64,000 bases of DNA from Faecalicatena orotica (GCF_003149245.1 NZ_QGDL01000002.1:248001-312000); one strand, 5' to 3'; shown: positions 1-8,805, numbered from the stretch's first letter. Numbers and translations are program-made. Notes: generated by a model from the sequence alone, not told the origin.

Positions 1-1
1 C

Positions 2-559
2 ATAACTACGCTGGTATCCTGTGTGACGTTTGCTGAATTTGCAGTCTTCGGGGCGGTTCTCAATGCGAGGACAGTTCTGGAAGATTATATCGGGAAACAG
101 GTTCTGCTGCTCTTTTCATATCCGATCAGGCGGGAAGAACTGATCCGGACCAAAATGGCAATTACATGGGGGCTTACGGCCGGAGGAGCATTGGTCACCA
201 ATCTGGCCGCGATGCTGGCAGCTGCAGTTGTATCCTTCATTTTCAGGCCTCTGGAGACCGGATTTGGGGTAAATGAGGCTCTGGCAGTGCTTCTTTACAG
301 CGCCGGGATGGCGGTCATGGCGGGGAATATAGCCCTGATTTCCTTATGGTTTGGATTCTGGAAATCATCCGTTGTGACAGAAATTGTTTCTTCACTGATT
401 ATCATAATTCCGCTTGCAAATATGCTGTCGGCAAGCCTGTTTTCCTCAGGGTTACAGGGATATTTGTTCCTGCTTGCAGCCGTGGGGGCCACACTTGCGG
501 TTAGTGCAGTGATTACGATGAAGATTATACACAGAGTAAAGAATATGGAGGTAAAATAG
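2..559 (+). CDS. ABC-2 type transporter permease, C-terminal part (truncated by window edge)
   Basis: The reading frame is open from the first bases of the window, so the true start lies upstream; a GTG at 23 is internal. About 185 residues are visible. They contain a cytoplasmic loop with a conserved-looking Pro-Ile-Arg-Arg-Glu-Glu segment (near 120-140) and at least four hydrophobic helices, ending in a short basic tail. The loop-plus-helices pattern is typical of ABC-2 permeases that pair with a separate ATPase, which would lie upstream. Its stop codon directly abuts the ATG of the following MFS gene, so the two are probably co-transcribed and translationally coupled. Substrate unknown. 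Confidence 0.65.
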   Translation: MTTLVSCVTFAEFAVFGAVLNARTVLEDYIGKQVLLLFSYPIRREELIRTKMAITWGLTAGGALVTNLAAMLAAAVVSFIFRPLETGFGVNEALAVLLYSAGMAVMAGNIALISLWFGFWKSSVVTEIVSSLIIIIPLANMLSASLFSSGLQGYLFLLAAVGATLAVSAVITMKIIHRVKNMEVK

Positions 560-1825
560 ATGAGCAGCAGGGAAAAGAGTGTAATGACGGCAGGACAGAG
601 TACCGGGTTTACGAAAGATTTCTGGCTTGTGGTGGCTGGACAGATCATCTCTCTGTTTGGAAATGCGGTGATGCGGTTTGCACTGCCCATCCATCTTTTG
701 AATGTTACAGGGTCGGCGGCTTTGCTTGGAATCGTATCCGGGTTTGCGTTCCTACCACTGGCAGTCATGTCGCCGGTCGGCGGAATCATTGCAGACAGGG
801 TGAATAAGAGAAACATCATGGTATTTCTGGATTTCTTTACATCCGGACTGACGGTACTATTCCTCATATTGTATGGAAGAGTGAATCTGACAGGGCTCGT
901 GCTGGTTATGCTTTTTATGCTTTATGGAATCAGCGGGGCGTATCAGCCGTCCGTGCAGGCGAGTATTCCTGCCCTGGTAGAAACGGATCGTGTCATGACT
1001 GCGAATGCGGTTATTAACATGATTTCCTCCCTTTCCGGCCTTCTTGGTCCGGCTTTGGGCGGGATTGCATACAGCCTGTGGGGGATCTACCCGATTCTTT
1101 ATACAGCGGCACTGTGCTTTTTCATATCGGCTGTCATGGAAATTTTTATCCGCATGCCCCTTGTAAAAAGGGAACGAAGCGAATCCATACTGCGTGAAAC
1201 CGGCGAAGATCTGAAAGAAAGTCTTTCCTTTATAACAAAGAAAAAGCCGGAGATCGGCAGACTGACTCTCTGCTGTGCGGGGGTAAATCTCGTTCTCTCT
1301 TCGCTGATGATCATCGGGCTTCCGGTTATCGTCCTGCAGCTACTGGATTTCAGTGAGAGTCAGGCATCAAGGTTGTATGGATTTATGCAGGGGATTCTGG
1401 CAGTCGGGGGGTTACTGGGCGGCATCGGTGCCGGTATTTTAGGAGAAAAACTGAAGATCAGCAAGAGCTGGAAGCTTCTGGCATCCTGCGGAATACTCAT
1501 GCTGCCAATGGGAATCGTCCTGATGCTGGATTGTTCACCCTGGACGTCATATGCAGTCCTTGCCGCGGCCGGGCTGGTCATCATGGCCATTGCATCCATA
1601 TACACAATACAGATCATGTCCTTCATCCAGATAACGGTACCGCAGGAAATGGTAGGAAAAGTCATTGCATGGGTAATTGCGGTTTCTACCTGTGCACAGC
1701 CGGTCGGACAGACGATCTACGGTCTGGTGTTCGAGCAGCTCGGAAAGGGAGCATGGGCAGTCTTCTATTCGGCGGCGGTACTGAGTATAATCATCGCATT
1801 CTATAATAAGAAAGTGGCAGAGTAA
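560..1825 (+). CDS. MFS transporter (drug/siderophore-exporter type)
   Basis: A 421-residue polytopic membrane protein with about twelve hydrophobic segments. The loop between helices 2 and 3 carries a major-facilitator motif A (Gly-Gly-Ile-Ile-Ala-Asp-Arg-Val-Asn-Lys-Arg near residues 72-82). The N-terminal half resembles the MFS_3/EntS-like exporters that move small molecules out of the cell. The ATG follows the stop of the ABC permease with no gap, which argues for one export operon. Substrate cannot be read from sequence; efflux is inferred from family resemblance. Confidence 0.8.
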   Translation: MSSREKSVMTAGQSTGFTKDFWLVVAGQIISLFGNAVMRFALPIHLLNVTGSAALLGIVSGFAFLPLAVMSPVGGIIADRVNKRNIMVFLDFFTSGLTVLFLILYGRVNLTGLVLVMLFMLYGISGAYQPSVQASIPALVETDRVMTANAVINMISSLSGLLGPALGGIAYSLWGIYPILYTAALCFFISAVMEIFIRMPLVKRERSESILRETGEDLKESLSFITKKKPEIGRLTLCCAGVNLVLSSLMIIGLPVIVLQLLDFSESQASRLYGFMQGILAVGGLLGGIGAGILGEKLKISKSWKLLASCGILMLPMGIVLMLDCSPWTSYAVLAAAGLVIMAIASIYTIQIMSFIQITVPQEMVGKVIAWVIAVSTCAQPVGQTIYGLVFEQLGKGAWAVFYSAAVLSIIIAFYNKKVAE

Positions 1826-1914
1826 ATATTGAATACCTGATATCGCTATAATTTCCAGTGGAGAGAAACGGCTTCTTAAGGTATAATGAGTACAGAATCT
1901 GGAGGTAAAGCGAT

Positions 1915-2568
1915 ATGACAAAAGAAGAATTAGCATTAGAAGTAATAGAGAGACTGAGAAAAGAATACCCGGATGCAGGCTGCACCCTCGATTATGACCA
2001 GGCGTGGAAGCTGCTCGTGAGTGTGCGGCTTGCAGCACAGTGCACAGACGCCCGCGTGAATGTTGTGGTTGAGGACCTGTATGCCAGGTATCCGGATGTA
2101 GAATCACTGGCAGAAGCCGACGTGGACGATATTGAAAGGATTGTCAGGCCGTGCGGGCTGGGCAGGAGCAAGGCGAGGGATATCAGTGCCTGTATGAAAA
2201 TGCTGAAAGATGAGTACGGCGGAAAGATTCCGCGGGATTTCAACGCACTGCTGAAACTGCCGGGAGTCGGACGAAAGAGTGCGAACCTGATCATGGGGGA
2301 TGTGTTCGGGGAACCCGCAATCGTGACAGACACGCACTGCATCCGCCTGACGAACCGCATCGGCCTTGTAGACGGGATCAAGGACCCGAAAAAGGTAGAG
2401 ATGGCGCTGTGGAAAATCATTCCGCCCAAGGAGGGAAGTGATTTCTGCCATCGTCTTGTATATCACGGAAGAGATGTATGTACTGCAAGGACAAAACCAT
2501 ACTGTGAGAAATGCTGTCTGGCAGATATCTGTGCGAAGAATGGTGTGGAAGAGGAGGCAAAGAGCTGA
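1915..2568 (+). CDS. nth: Endonuclease III (DNA glycosylase/AP lyase)
   Basis: A 217-residue HhH-GPD glycosylase, the usual length for Nth, which removes oxidised pyrimidines and cuts the abasic site. The helix-hairpin-helix LPGVGRKSAN (near 115-125) contains the catalytic lysine, and VTDTH supplies the catalytic aspartate. Four cysteines near the C terminus fit the [4Fe-4S] cluster. The first spacing is seven residues (C-x7-C-x2-C-x5-C) rather than the usual six, with an adjacent extra Cys, so the cluster geometry may be slightly altered. A TATAAT box lies at 1882-1887 and a GGAGG ribosome site precedes the ATG. The ogg gene starts six bases after the stop, giving a two-gene base-excision-repair operon. 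Confidence 0.93.
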   Translation: MTKEELALEVIERLRKEYPDAGCTLDYDQAWKLLVSVRLAAQCTDARVNVVVEDLYARYPDVESLAEADVDDIERIVRPCGLGRSKARDISACMKMLKDEYGGKIPRDFNALLKLPGVGRKSANLIMGDVFGEPAIVTDTHCIRLTNRIGLVDGIKDPKKVEMALWKIIPPKEGSDFCHRLVYHGRDVCTARTKPYCEKCCLADICAKNGVEEEAKS

Positions 2569-2573
2569 GTAAT

Positions 2574-3446
2574 ATGGTGAAGGCAGAGCGATTTTACGAG
2601 GACTGTGTTTACGGGGACTGTGACAGAAGAAACGGACTATATGTAAAGCGTATACTTGAGAGTTTTGACATAGAACAGATCTGTAATTCCGGGCAGTGTT
2701 TCAGGATGACCCGGATAGAGGGCGGCACATATGAAGTCATAGCAGGGGACCGGTATCTGGAAGTTACCCAGAGTGGGGACGAGTGCATTTTCAGATGTAC
2801 AGATTCTGAGTATGAAGATTTCTGGAAACATTATTTTGATCTGGAGACGGATTATGGGGAATATAAAAGCAGAATTAACCCGAAAGACCAATATCTTATG
2901 AATGCGGCTGAATTTGGCCGGGGGATACATATTCTGAATCAGGATTTGTGGGAGATGATCGTATCCTTTCTGATATCCCAGCAGAACAATATTGTTCGTA
3001 TCCGGAGGTGCATCCGGAATATCAGTGAGAAGTACGGCGAGAAAAAGACCGCTGCGAATGGAACCGTTTACCATGCATTTCCAACGGCGGAGGCGCTGGC
3101 GGTCCTCGGGGAAGACGCACTCAAAGAATGCAATCTCGGATACAGAAGCAAATATGTAGTCAGGACCGCCCGCAGCATCGCAAACGGGGAGGTTTCGCTG
3201 GATGCTGTCAGGGCAATGCCCTATCAGGAAGCAAAAGAGGAACTTTTGAAACTCTTCGGTGTCGGAGTGAAGGTAGCCGACTGTATCTGCCTGTTCGCCC
3301 TCCACCAGCTGGAAGCATTTCCGGTCGACACCCATATCAATCAGGCCTTGAAAAAACATTACCCGAAGGGATTTCCGAAGCGGAGATACAAGGGCTGTGA
3401 GGGTGTGATGCAGCAATACATCTTCTATTACGAACTGCTGGCATAA
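2574..3446 (+). CDS. ogg: 8-oxoguanine DNA glycosylase
   Basis: A 290-residue OGG1-type glycosylase/AP lyase that excises 8-oxoguanine. The N-terminal OGG domain includes the SGQCFRM signature. The HhH-GPD domain includes SFLISQQNN, the catalytic lysine in GVGVKVADCICLFAL (the equivalent of human Lys249), and PVDTHIN with the catalytic aspartate. The ATG at 2574 is chosen, but the AGGAGG at 2552-2557 is 16 bases away. A CTG at 2565 would be better spaced, so the exact start is uncertain. It follows nth directly and converges with the DUF2975 gene, leaving only two bases between the stop codons. Confidence 0.92.
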   Translation: MVKAERFYEDCVYGDCDRRNGLYVKRILESFDIEQICNSGQCFRMTRIEGGTYEVIAGDRYLEVTQSGDECIFRCTDSEYEDFWKHYFDLETDYGEYKSRINPKDQYLMNAAEFGRGIHILNQDLWEMIVSFLISQQNNIVRIRRCIRNISEKYGEKKTAANGTVYHAFPTAEALAVLGEDALKECNLGYRSKYVVRTARSIANGEVSLDAVRAMPYQEAKEELLKLFGVGVKVADCICLFALHQLEAFPVDTHINQALKKHYPKGFPKRRYKGCEGVMQQYIFYYELLA

Positions 3447-3448
3447 GA

Positions 3449-3949
3449 CTACTTGTATAACGATGCATCGTGGAAACGCTCTGCACCTGACTTTAAGAGG
3501 ACCGACAGGAAGAATAACAAAGCGGCTGTCAGCATGATCAGGACACTCAGGGATGCGGCATCTGTGTTGCAACCGGAGAGATGAAATGCTTCCACAAAAA
3601 CCTTTTCCGCCGCCGGCAGGACAAATGAGGCGGCCAGAACGGTTATGGAGATGCTTTTTAAAATTGCGGCGTTGGTTGCATGAAAAGGATCTCCATTTTG
3701 GGAAAGCGAGCCACAGAGCTTCCTGAACCTGGCAAGCACGCCCAGAATAAAGCCGCCTGTTACTAAGGAGACACATAACTGAAACAGCAGTTCTTCGGAA
3801 ACAAAATGCAGGACAAAATGACTGGGGAAGAATTCATGCCAGCAGACGAGAAATGCGGCAATAACCATCTCCAGAAATTGTATCCAGAAAAGTACGCGTG
3901 TTATTTTTGCAAGAGTGCTGCCTGTTTGTTTTAAACGTTTCTGGTTCAT
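3449..3949 (-). CDS. DUF2975-like four-helix membrane protein
   Basis: A 166-residue protein with four hydrophobic helices. The central segment Asn-Gly-Asp-Pro-Phe-(x3)-Asn-(x3)-Leu matches the GxPF...N...L signature of DUF2975 membrane proteins, whose biochemical role is unknown. Such proteins are usually encoded beside a small XRE regulator. Here it is instead the last gene of an apparent operon led by a LytTR regulator and a DUF3021 protein, 20 bases after the latter. An AGAGAGGA ribosome site precedes the ATG. A role as membrane partner of the LytTR regulator is inference from position only. Confidence 0.65.
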   Translation of the reverse strand: MNQKRLKQTGSTLAKITRVLFWIQFLEMVIAAFLVCWHEFFPSHFVLHFVSEELLFQLCVSLVTGGFILGVLARFRKLCGSLSQNGDPFHATNAAILKSISITVLAASFVLPAAEKVFVEAFHLSGCNTDAASLSVLIMLTAALLFFLSVLLKSGAERFHDASLYK

Positions 3950-3969
3950 AAGGAATCCTCTCTTTCATT

Positions 3970-4410
3970 TTATGAATCGGCATTTCTAAACTGGTCTGCA
4001 AGCCTTAATTTTTCCGTCATTTTATCGGCCTGTGCTTTGGAAAGAAAATAATCAATGAGGTTCAGCAGTACAAAAATGATAAAGACAGAAAGCGCAACAG
4101 CAATGATCATAAATCGGTTCACCAGCGCTTTGACGGAATACGTGATAAAAAGCACGGTTGCTTCTATCAGGATAAACTGAATTGTCTTGCGTATCAGCAG
4201 GCTCCTGACGCTGAGTTCCTTTGAGGAATAAGTGACCAGAGACACCAGCGTACAGAAAAATGCGTAGACAAACGGCATAAAAAATGCGACAGGACTTAAT
4301 GTATTCGGTATATGGGTAAATAGACCAACCACCCCGATCGCGATGGTGATGCCCGCCTGAATCATCAGAAATACCCAGACTATCTTTTTCAAAAACTCTT
4401 TCAATTCCAT
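3970..4410 (-). CDS. DUF3021 family membrane protein
   Basis: A 146-residue protein with four predicted transmembrane helices and a charged C-terminal tail. Size, topology and position next to a LytTR-domain gene match DUF3021, a Firmicute family nearly always encoded beside a stand-alone LytTR regulator and thought to act as its membrane partner. The ATG directly abuts the stop of the LytTR gene upstream, so translation is probably coupled. Function beyond this partnership is not established. Confidence 0.75.
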   Translation of the reverse strand: MELKEFLKKIVWVFLMIQAGITIAIGVVGLFTHIPNTLSPVAFFMPFVYAFFCTLVSLVTYSSKELSVRSLLIRKTIQFILIEATVLFITYSVKALVNRFMIIAVALSVFIIFVLLNLIDYFLSKAQADKMTEKLRLADQFRNADS

Positions 4411-4857
4411 TTACAAATCCTCCATAATAGCTTTCTTAACCTGTTTCACATATTTCCGGGATACGATCACATCTTCCCCGTTCTTCATATGGGCGCAAAA
4501 CCGTCCATTCAGGGCAGGCCGCATCGAGTTAATCTTCAGCAGGCATAAAACAAACGATTTCGAACAACGGATAAACTTGTATGGAATCATTTCCGTTTCT
4601 ATTTCATACAGTCGTTTCTTGATCTCATAAACCTGATTTTGAGTATAAGCAAATACTTTTTCTCCTACGGCTTCAAAATATAAAATCTGGTCATAATAAA
4701 CCATCTGCCGGACATTTCCGTCCGTGTATCCAACAAGATACTCCCCCTTCGCGAGACAGTAATTTCTAATATCTTCAAACTCCGGTGTCAGAGCCACACA
4801 TTCTATGGTAACCTGCTCTTCAGCCTTCGATTTAACATTCCTTATCGTAACCCGCAA
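4411..4857 (-). CDS. LytTR DNA-binding domain transcriptional regulator
   Basis: A 148-residue protein ending in a LytTR DNA-binding domain (about residues 45-145). Segments such as ILYFEAVGEKVFAYT and FIRCSKSFVLCLLKI are typical. There is no receiver domain, as in other DUF3021-associated LytTR regulators. The TTG at 4857-4855 is preferred over longer in-frame starts because a near-perfect AGGAGGTGG ribosome site (4872-4864) lies six bases upstream and would otherwise fall inside the coding region. LytTR proteins bind paired direct repeats upstream of target promoters; autoregulation of this operon is likely but not shown. Confidence 0.85.
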   Translation of the reverse strand: MRVTIRNVKSKAEEQVTIECVALTPEFEDIRNYCLAKGEYLVGYTDGNVRQMVYYDQILYFEAVGEKVFAYTQNQVYEIKKRLYEIETEMIPYKFIRCSKSFVLCLLKINSMRPALNGRFCAHMKNGEDVIVSRKYVKQVKKAIMEDL

Positions 4858-5097
4858 ATAAAACCACCTCCTGAGATATATCATAGCAGATAGTGAGGAG
4901 GAATACGATGGGAATGAGATGAAATACATTTTTGGGGGATGAGATACGCACAGGGAGGAAAGAGTGCAGAAAATAAAAAACGATATGGAGAAAAGTATTC
5001 AGGAATGATAAAATATATACAATGGCTGTAAAAAAGCATCCTCACAGGGCCGTCCAGACAACATATTTCAAGTTACAATTAGAGAGAAAGGAAAAGT

Positions 5098-5118
5098 ATG
5101 TGTTTAAACTTTTCTTAA
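5098..5118 (+). other. Six-codon mini-ORF upstream of the DUF2075 gene
   Basis: An ATG with a good purine-rich ribosome site (GAGAGAAAGGAAAAG) opens a six-codon frame (Met-Cys-Leu-Asn-Phe-Ser) ending in TAA. It is in the same frame as the DUF2075 gene, whose ATG lies nine bases past this stop and has no good ribosome site of its own. It could be a leader peptide that couples translation, or a former N terminus cut by a nonsense mutation. Confidence 0.35.
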
Positions 5119-5127
5119 ACAGCATAC

Positions 5128-6894
5128 ATGGTAATTATGAATACAAAATTAAAACCCATTGTGCACAGAATAGAAGATAATATAATTGCTTTACAGGCGT
5201 TTCAGGACAAATTAGAGAATCAATCTTCTGAAAAGGAAAAGATGATACTCTTAGATTATCCTACGGTTTATATCCATAATTGGAAAAACAGTGATGACTA
5301 CGAGGTATATATCGGGGAATCGGGGAATGTAATCCAGAGGACAAAGCAGCATTACGCCAAATCCGGAAATGTGTCAGAATGGCAGAATCAGCTGACCAGA
5401 AAACCAGCCAGCCTGTATATTATCGGGCATGAACATTTTAACAAGTCCCTGACGCTGGACATTGAAAACCGGCTTATGCTTTATATGATGAGCACTGATC
5501 ACGTCAAGAAAATACACAATAAAAACAGCAATCTTCAGAACCGGTATTATACAGACGATGAAATGAATGAAATCTTCCGGCTGATCTGGGAGAAGCTGAG
5601 GAAGACAGACTCAGCATTGTTTCCGAAAGAGAGTGCAATAAAGGATTCCGCATTATTTAAGGCATCCCCGTTACATAAGCTGACACAGGAGCAGGAAAAT
5701 GTAAAAGAATTGATTATAGAAAAGGTCTTTACTGCCCTGAAAAATAAAGAAAGAGGCCAGCTCATTTTCATTGACGGTGAGGCGGGAACAGGGAAAACTG
5801 TTCTCAACAGCAGTACTTTCTACGAGATATATTTAAGGGCAGAGAATCTTAAAAAAAACGATCTGCAATGCTGCTTAATGGTAAACCATGATGAACAGAT
5901 TACAGTATATCAGCAGATAGCAGAAAAACTCGGTTTGAAAGATCATTATGGCGAGGTGGTATGTAAACCAACGACCTTTATCAATCACCATTCAATGGAC
6001 GAACCGATAGATGTAGCCTTTATCGATGAGGCACATTTATTACTGACACAGGGTAAACAATCATACAGGGGAGAAAATCAGCTTGAAGATATTATAAACC
6101 GGGCACGCGTTACGGTTGTCATGTTCGATGAAAATCAGATATTAACGACAGAGCAGTATTGGGAAGCGAAGACTTTAGAGTATTATAGAAAATTCGCCAA
6201 ACATAAAGGCAATTATTTTGAATTGAAGAATCAGATGAGAATGGCTGCATCAAAAGAAACAATTGCATGGATAGACAATTTCACGAAAGCAAAAAAAGTG
6301 TCTGAGATTCCTGTTGACGAAACCGGATATGAAATACAAATCTTTGATCTTCCCGCAGAGCTGGAAGCTGCAATTAAGAAGAAGGCCAGAGAAGAGGATT
6401 GTGAGCTCTCCAGAATGATAGCTACTTATGACTGGGAATATAATCAAAAACCATCAAAAAGAAAACGGCTTCAAAAATACTGGGAGGTGCTGATCGGGGA
6501 CTGGCATAAACCCTGGAACCGTGAACTGGAAAAAGAATTAGGAAGACGGGAAAAGAAGAAAATTAAAACACTTTCCTGGGCCGAACAGCCTCAGACAATT
6601 AATGAAGTAGGGTCCACTTTCACAATACAGGGATTTGACCTGAATTACGCAGGCGTTATTTTAGGCCCGTCTGTAAAATACCGGAACGGGGAAATTATTT
6701 TTGACCCGGATGAGAGTTTTAATATAAAAGCTACCCGGAACCGTACCTTATCGGACGGGACCCGGAAAAAGTTCGGAGAAGTCCTGATCCAGCATGAAGT
6801 CCGTGTTCTGATGACACGCGGGGTAAATGGACTGTATATCTATGCATGCGATGAGGAGTTGAGGAAAGCTTTGAAAGAGGCAGTGTCGCATTAA
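5128..6894 (+). CDS. GIY-YIG nuclease domain fused to DUF2075 (Schlafen-like) ATPase/helicase
   Basis: A 588-residue two-part protein. Residues about 46-110 read as a GIY-YIG nuclease fold (YIHNW...YEVYIGESGNVIQR followed by a conserved His/Lys helix). Residues about 190-580 form a DUF2075 P-loop ATPase: Walker A GEAGTGKT near 217-224, Walker B VAFIDEAH near 294-301, and a C-terminal helicase motif with VLMTRG. The family is widespread in bacteria, often near defence genes, and is presumed to remodel or cut nucleic acids. The ATG at 5128 lacks a clear ribosome site, while a strong one serves the six-codon frame just upstream. It converges with pepP; a hairpin separates them. Confidence 0.8.
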   Translation: MVIMNTKLKPIVHRIEDNIIALQAFQDKLENQSSEKEKMILLDYPTVYIHNWKNSDDYEVYIGESGNVIQRTKQHYAKSGNVSEWQNQLTRKPASLYIIGHEHFNKSLTLDIENRLMLYMMSTDHVKKIHNKNSNLQNRYYTDDEMNEIFRLIWEKLRKTDSALFPKESAIKDSALFKASPLHKLTQEQENVKELIIEKVFTALKNKERGQLIFIDGEAGTGKTVLNSSTFYEIYLRAENLKKNDLQCCLMVNHDEQITVYQQIAEKLGLKDHYGEVVCKPTTFINHHSMDEPIDVAFIDEAHLLLTQGKQSYRGENQLEDIINRARVTVVMFDENQILTTEQYWEAKTLEYYRKFAKHKGNYFELKNQMRMAASKETIAWIDNFTKAKKVSEIPVDETGYEIQIFDLPAELEAAIKKKAREEDCELSRMIATYDWEYNQKPSKRKRLQKYWEVLIGDWHKPWNRELEKELGRREKKKIKTLSWAEQPQTINEVGSTFTIQGFDLNYAGVILGPSVKYRNGEIIFDPDESFNIKATRNRTLSDGTRKKFGEVLIQHEVRVLMTRGVNGLYIYACDEELRKALKEAVSH

Positions 6895-6900
6895 AAATGG

Positions 6901-6940
6901 AGAAGGGGCTTATGATATCTAGCTATCATAAACCCCTTCT
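6901..6940 (-). terminator. Intrinsic terminator of the M24 peptidase gene
   Basis: A 17-bp stem (AGAAGGGG... at 6901-6917 with 6924-6940) and six-base loop. On the minus strand the single mispair becomes a G-U wobble and the stem is followed by a T-run, as expected for a terminator downstream of pepP. It may also slow the converging plus-strand transcript. Confidence 0.8.
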
Positions 6941-6953
6941 GAATTTGTGGAAA

Positions 6954-8027
6954 TTAACCAACGATTCGATATTTTTTATCTACTGCGTTCAGAAGTTCAT
7001 GTCCATCTTCTGTTACAAGGACAAGGTCTTCGACACGAACGCCATATTTTCCTTCAATATAAATACCAGGTTCGATAGAGAAGATCATACCAGGCTCAGC
7101 CACATTTTTATTGATAGGGCTTACATCGCCGTATTCATGGTCTTCCTGACCGATGAAGTGGCCGAGACGGATTCTCCAGTATTCGCTGTATCCGGCTTCG
7201 TCAATCAGATCTCTTGCCTGTGCATCAATATCACAGAAACGAACTCCCGGTTTAATCACTGCTTCAGCTTTCTCAACAGCTGTGCGGACAAGGTCATGGA
7301 TTGCAGCCTGTTCCTCATCTACGCTCTTGCAGTAGAAAGTTCTTGTCATATCGGAGCAGTATCCTTCCCAGATACAGCCCATATCGATCAGGACACATTC
7401 TCCGGCTTTCAGTGTTCTCGTTTCGCTAGGTGTATGGTGCTGGTCAGCTGCATTTGCGCCAAAGCATACGATCGTATCAAAACTTAACCCGCTTGCACCT
7501 GCTTTCATATATTCAGCATCAATAAAGTCAGCAACTTCTTTTTCAGTCATGCCTTCTTTAATAAATGCAGCAGCTTTCTCCATAACACTGTCATTAATTA
7601 CGGAAGCATGCTTCATGATCTCGATTTCTTTTTCATTTTTAACAGCACGAACATCATCAATGCAGTCAGAACCCCAGATAGTCTTTAATTCCGGGCAGCG
7701 CTCCTGAAGCGGAATTAAGAAACGTGCCGGCCATGTCTTGTCGATACCGAGTACACTCTTTGTATCAATGTGCTCCATCAGAACAGCAATCTGATCGTCC
7801 ATATCACTGAACCATACCTCTTCAAATCCTGTATCGGACACATAATACAGATAGTTCAGGAATAATGTGTGATTTCCGCTGGATCTCAGCAGAAGTGCAT
7901 ACAGCCTTTCACCAGGGTTCACCATAATTCCCGTCAGAAAACGGATACTCAATGGGTCAGATACAAGTAACTGACTCAGGCCCTTTTTCTCCATTTTTTC
8001 TAATACGCGGTTGATTCTTTCATTCAT
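6954..8027 (-). CDS. pepP: Xaa-Pro aminopeptidase (M24 family metallopeptidase)
   Basis: A 357-residue protein with the creatinase-like N-terminal domain (1-130) and a pita-bread M24 domain (about 135-350). The metal ligands are visible in order: Asp in VLIDMGC, Asp in CSDMTRTF, His in RLGHFIG, Glu in SIEPGIY and Glu in VRVEDL. The enzyme removes an N-terminal residue preceding proline from cytoplasmic peptides. A GGAGA ribosome site precedes the ATG. It is a single-gene unit closed by the hairpin at 6901-6940. It marks the left flank of the AT-rich defence island. Confidence 0.9.
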   Translation of the reverse strand: MNERINRVLEKMEKKGLSQLLVSDPLSIRFLTGIMVNPGERLYALLLRSSGNHTLFLNYLYYVSDTGFEEVWFSDMDDQIAVLMEHIDTKSVLGIDKTWPARFLIPLQERCPELKTIWGSDCIDDVRAVKNEKEIEIMKHASVINDSVMEKAAAFIKEGMTEKEVADFIDAEYMKAGASGLSFDTIVCFGANAADQHHTPSETRTLKAGECVLIDMGCIWEGYCSDMTRTFYCKSVDEEQAAIHDLVRTAVEKAEAVIKPGVRFCDIDAQARDLIDEAGYSEYWRIRLGHFIGQEDHEYGDVSPINKNVAEPGMIFSIEPGIYIEGKYGVRVEDLVLVTEDGHELLNAVDKKYRIVG

Positions 8028-8287
8028 TTTAGAATCTCCTTTCTCTATGTAAAAATTAATGTATATGCATTATATCACAATGGGAGAAAAAATTCATGAA
8101 AATGAATAAGAATGTTGAAAATTCATTAGGAATATGAATTGTAAAATGAATTTGTGGGGGGATGTGAAAAAATGGGAGGGTAAAGTACATTCTTTTACTA
8201 GGTGATTGCCATAGATGAATATGTGAATTGATATTATAGTCAGGGGAGTGGTAGAATAATTATATATAATAGTACTGGAGGATAAGA

Positions 8288-8752
8288 TTGGTGGATGTAC
8301 TTACAAAGGAACAACGTCACAAAGCTATGTCCAACATTCATTCTAAGGATACATCAATTGAGATTAAACTTAGAAAAGCCTTGTGGCATAAGGGGTATCG
8401 TTACAGGAAGAATTATTCGAAACTGCCAGGAAAACCTGATATTGCATTAACAAAGTATAAGATTGCAATATTTTGTGATTCTGAATTTTTTCATGGTAAA
8501 GACTGGTATACGGTGTTACGTCCGAGGATTCGCAGGGGGAATAATGCAGAATTTTGGGAGAATAAAATCTTGCGCAATATGGAACGCGATGAGGAAAATA
8601 ATAAAGCGTTATTGTTTATGGGGTGGACTGTTATACGGTTCTGGGGGGATGAAATTGTTAAAGATACTGCACGTTGTGTGACAGTTATAGAAGAATGCAT
8701 CTTTGAACAGCTTGTTAATGACGCCTGCCTTACGCTTGATGATAGCGAATAA
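8288..8752 (+). CDS. Vsr-like very-short-patch mismatch endonuclease
   Basis: A 154-residue protein with the Vsr signature MSNIHSKDTSIEIKLRKALW and LPGKPDIAL, where the Asp is the catalytic metal ligand. Vsr nicks beside T:G mismatches produced when 5-methylcytosine deaminates, so it usually travels with C5 methyltransferases such as the one at 11663-13645. In classical Vsr the next segment is FxHGCFWHxHxC with zinc ligands. Here it reads FCDSEFFHGKDW, lacking most of those ligands, so this is a divergent branch. The start is TTG at 8288 or GTG at 8291; GGAGG at 8277-8281 fits either. First gene of the AT-rich island. Confidence 0.82.
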   Translation: MVDVLTKEQRHKAMSNIHSKDTSIEIKLRKALWHKGYRYRKNYSKLPGKPDIALTKYKIAIFCDSEFFHGKDWYTVLRPRIRRGNNAEFWENKILRNMERDEENNKALLFMGWTVIRFWGDEIVKDTARCVTVIEECIFEQLVNDACLTLDDSE

Positions 8753-8770
8753 AATAATGTAGATCTGATA

Positions 8771-8805
8771 AAAATAACCCGAGATTTTATGTCTCGGGTT
8801 ATTTT
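8771..8805 (+). terminator. Intrinsic terminator after the Vsr-like gene
   Basis: A perfect 14-bp stem (8771-8784 with 8792-8805) with a seven-base loop. It is A-rich at the 5' base and T-rich at the 3' base, so it can work in both directions. It separates the Vsr-like gene from the restriction operon. Confidence 0.85.

Noticed and set aside
2637-3776. A 379-codon minus-strand frame across ogg and the DUF2975 gene
   Set aside because: Overlaps two supported genes, with low-complexity Cys/Arg-rich translation typical of a shadow frame.
8090-8160. Cluster of ATGAAT/ATTCAT words upstream of pepP
   Set aside because: Could be an operator, but in very AT-rich DNA such words are expected by chance and spacing is irregular.
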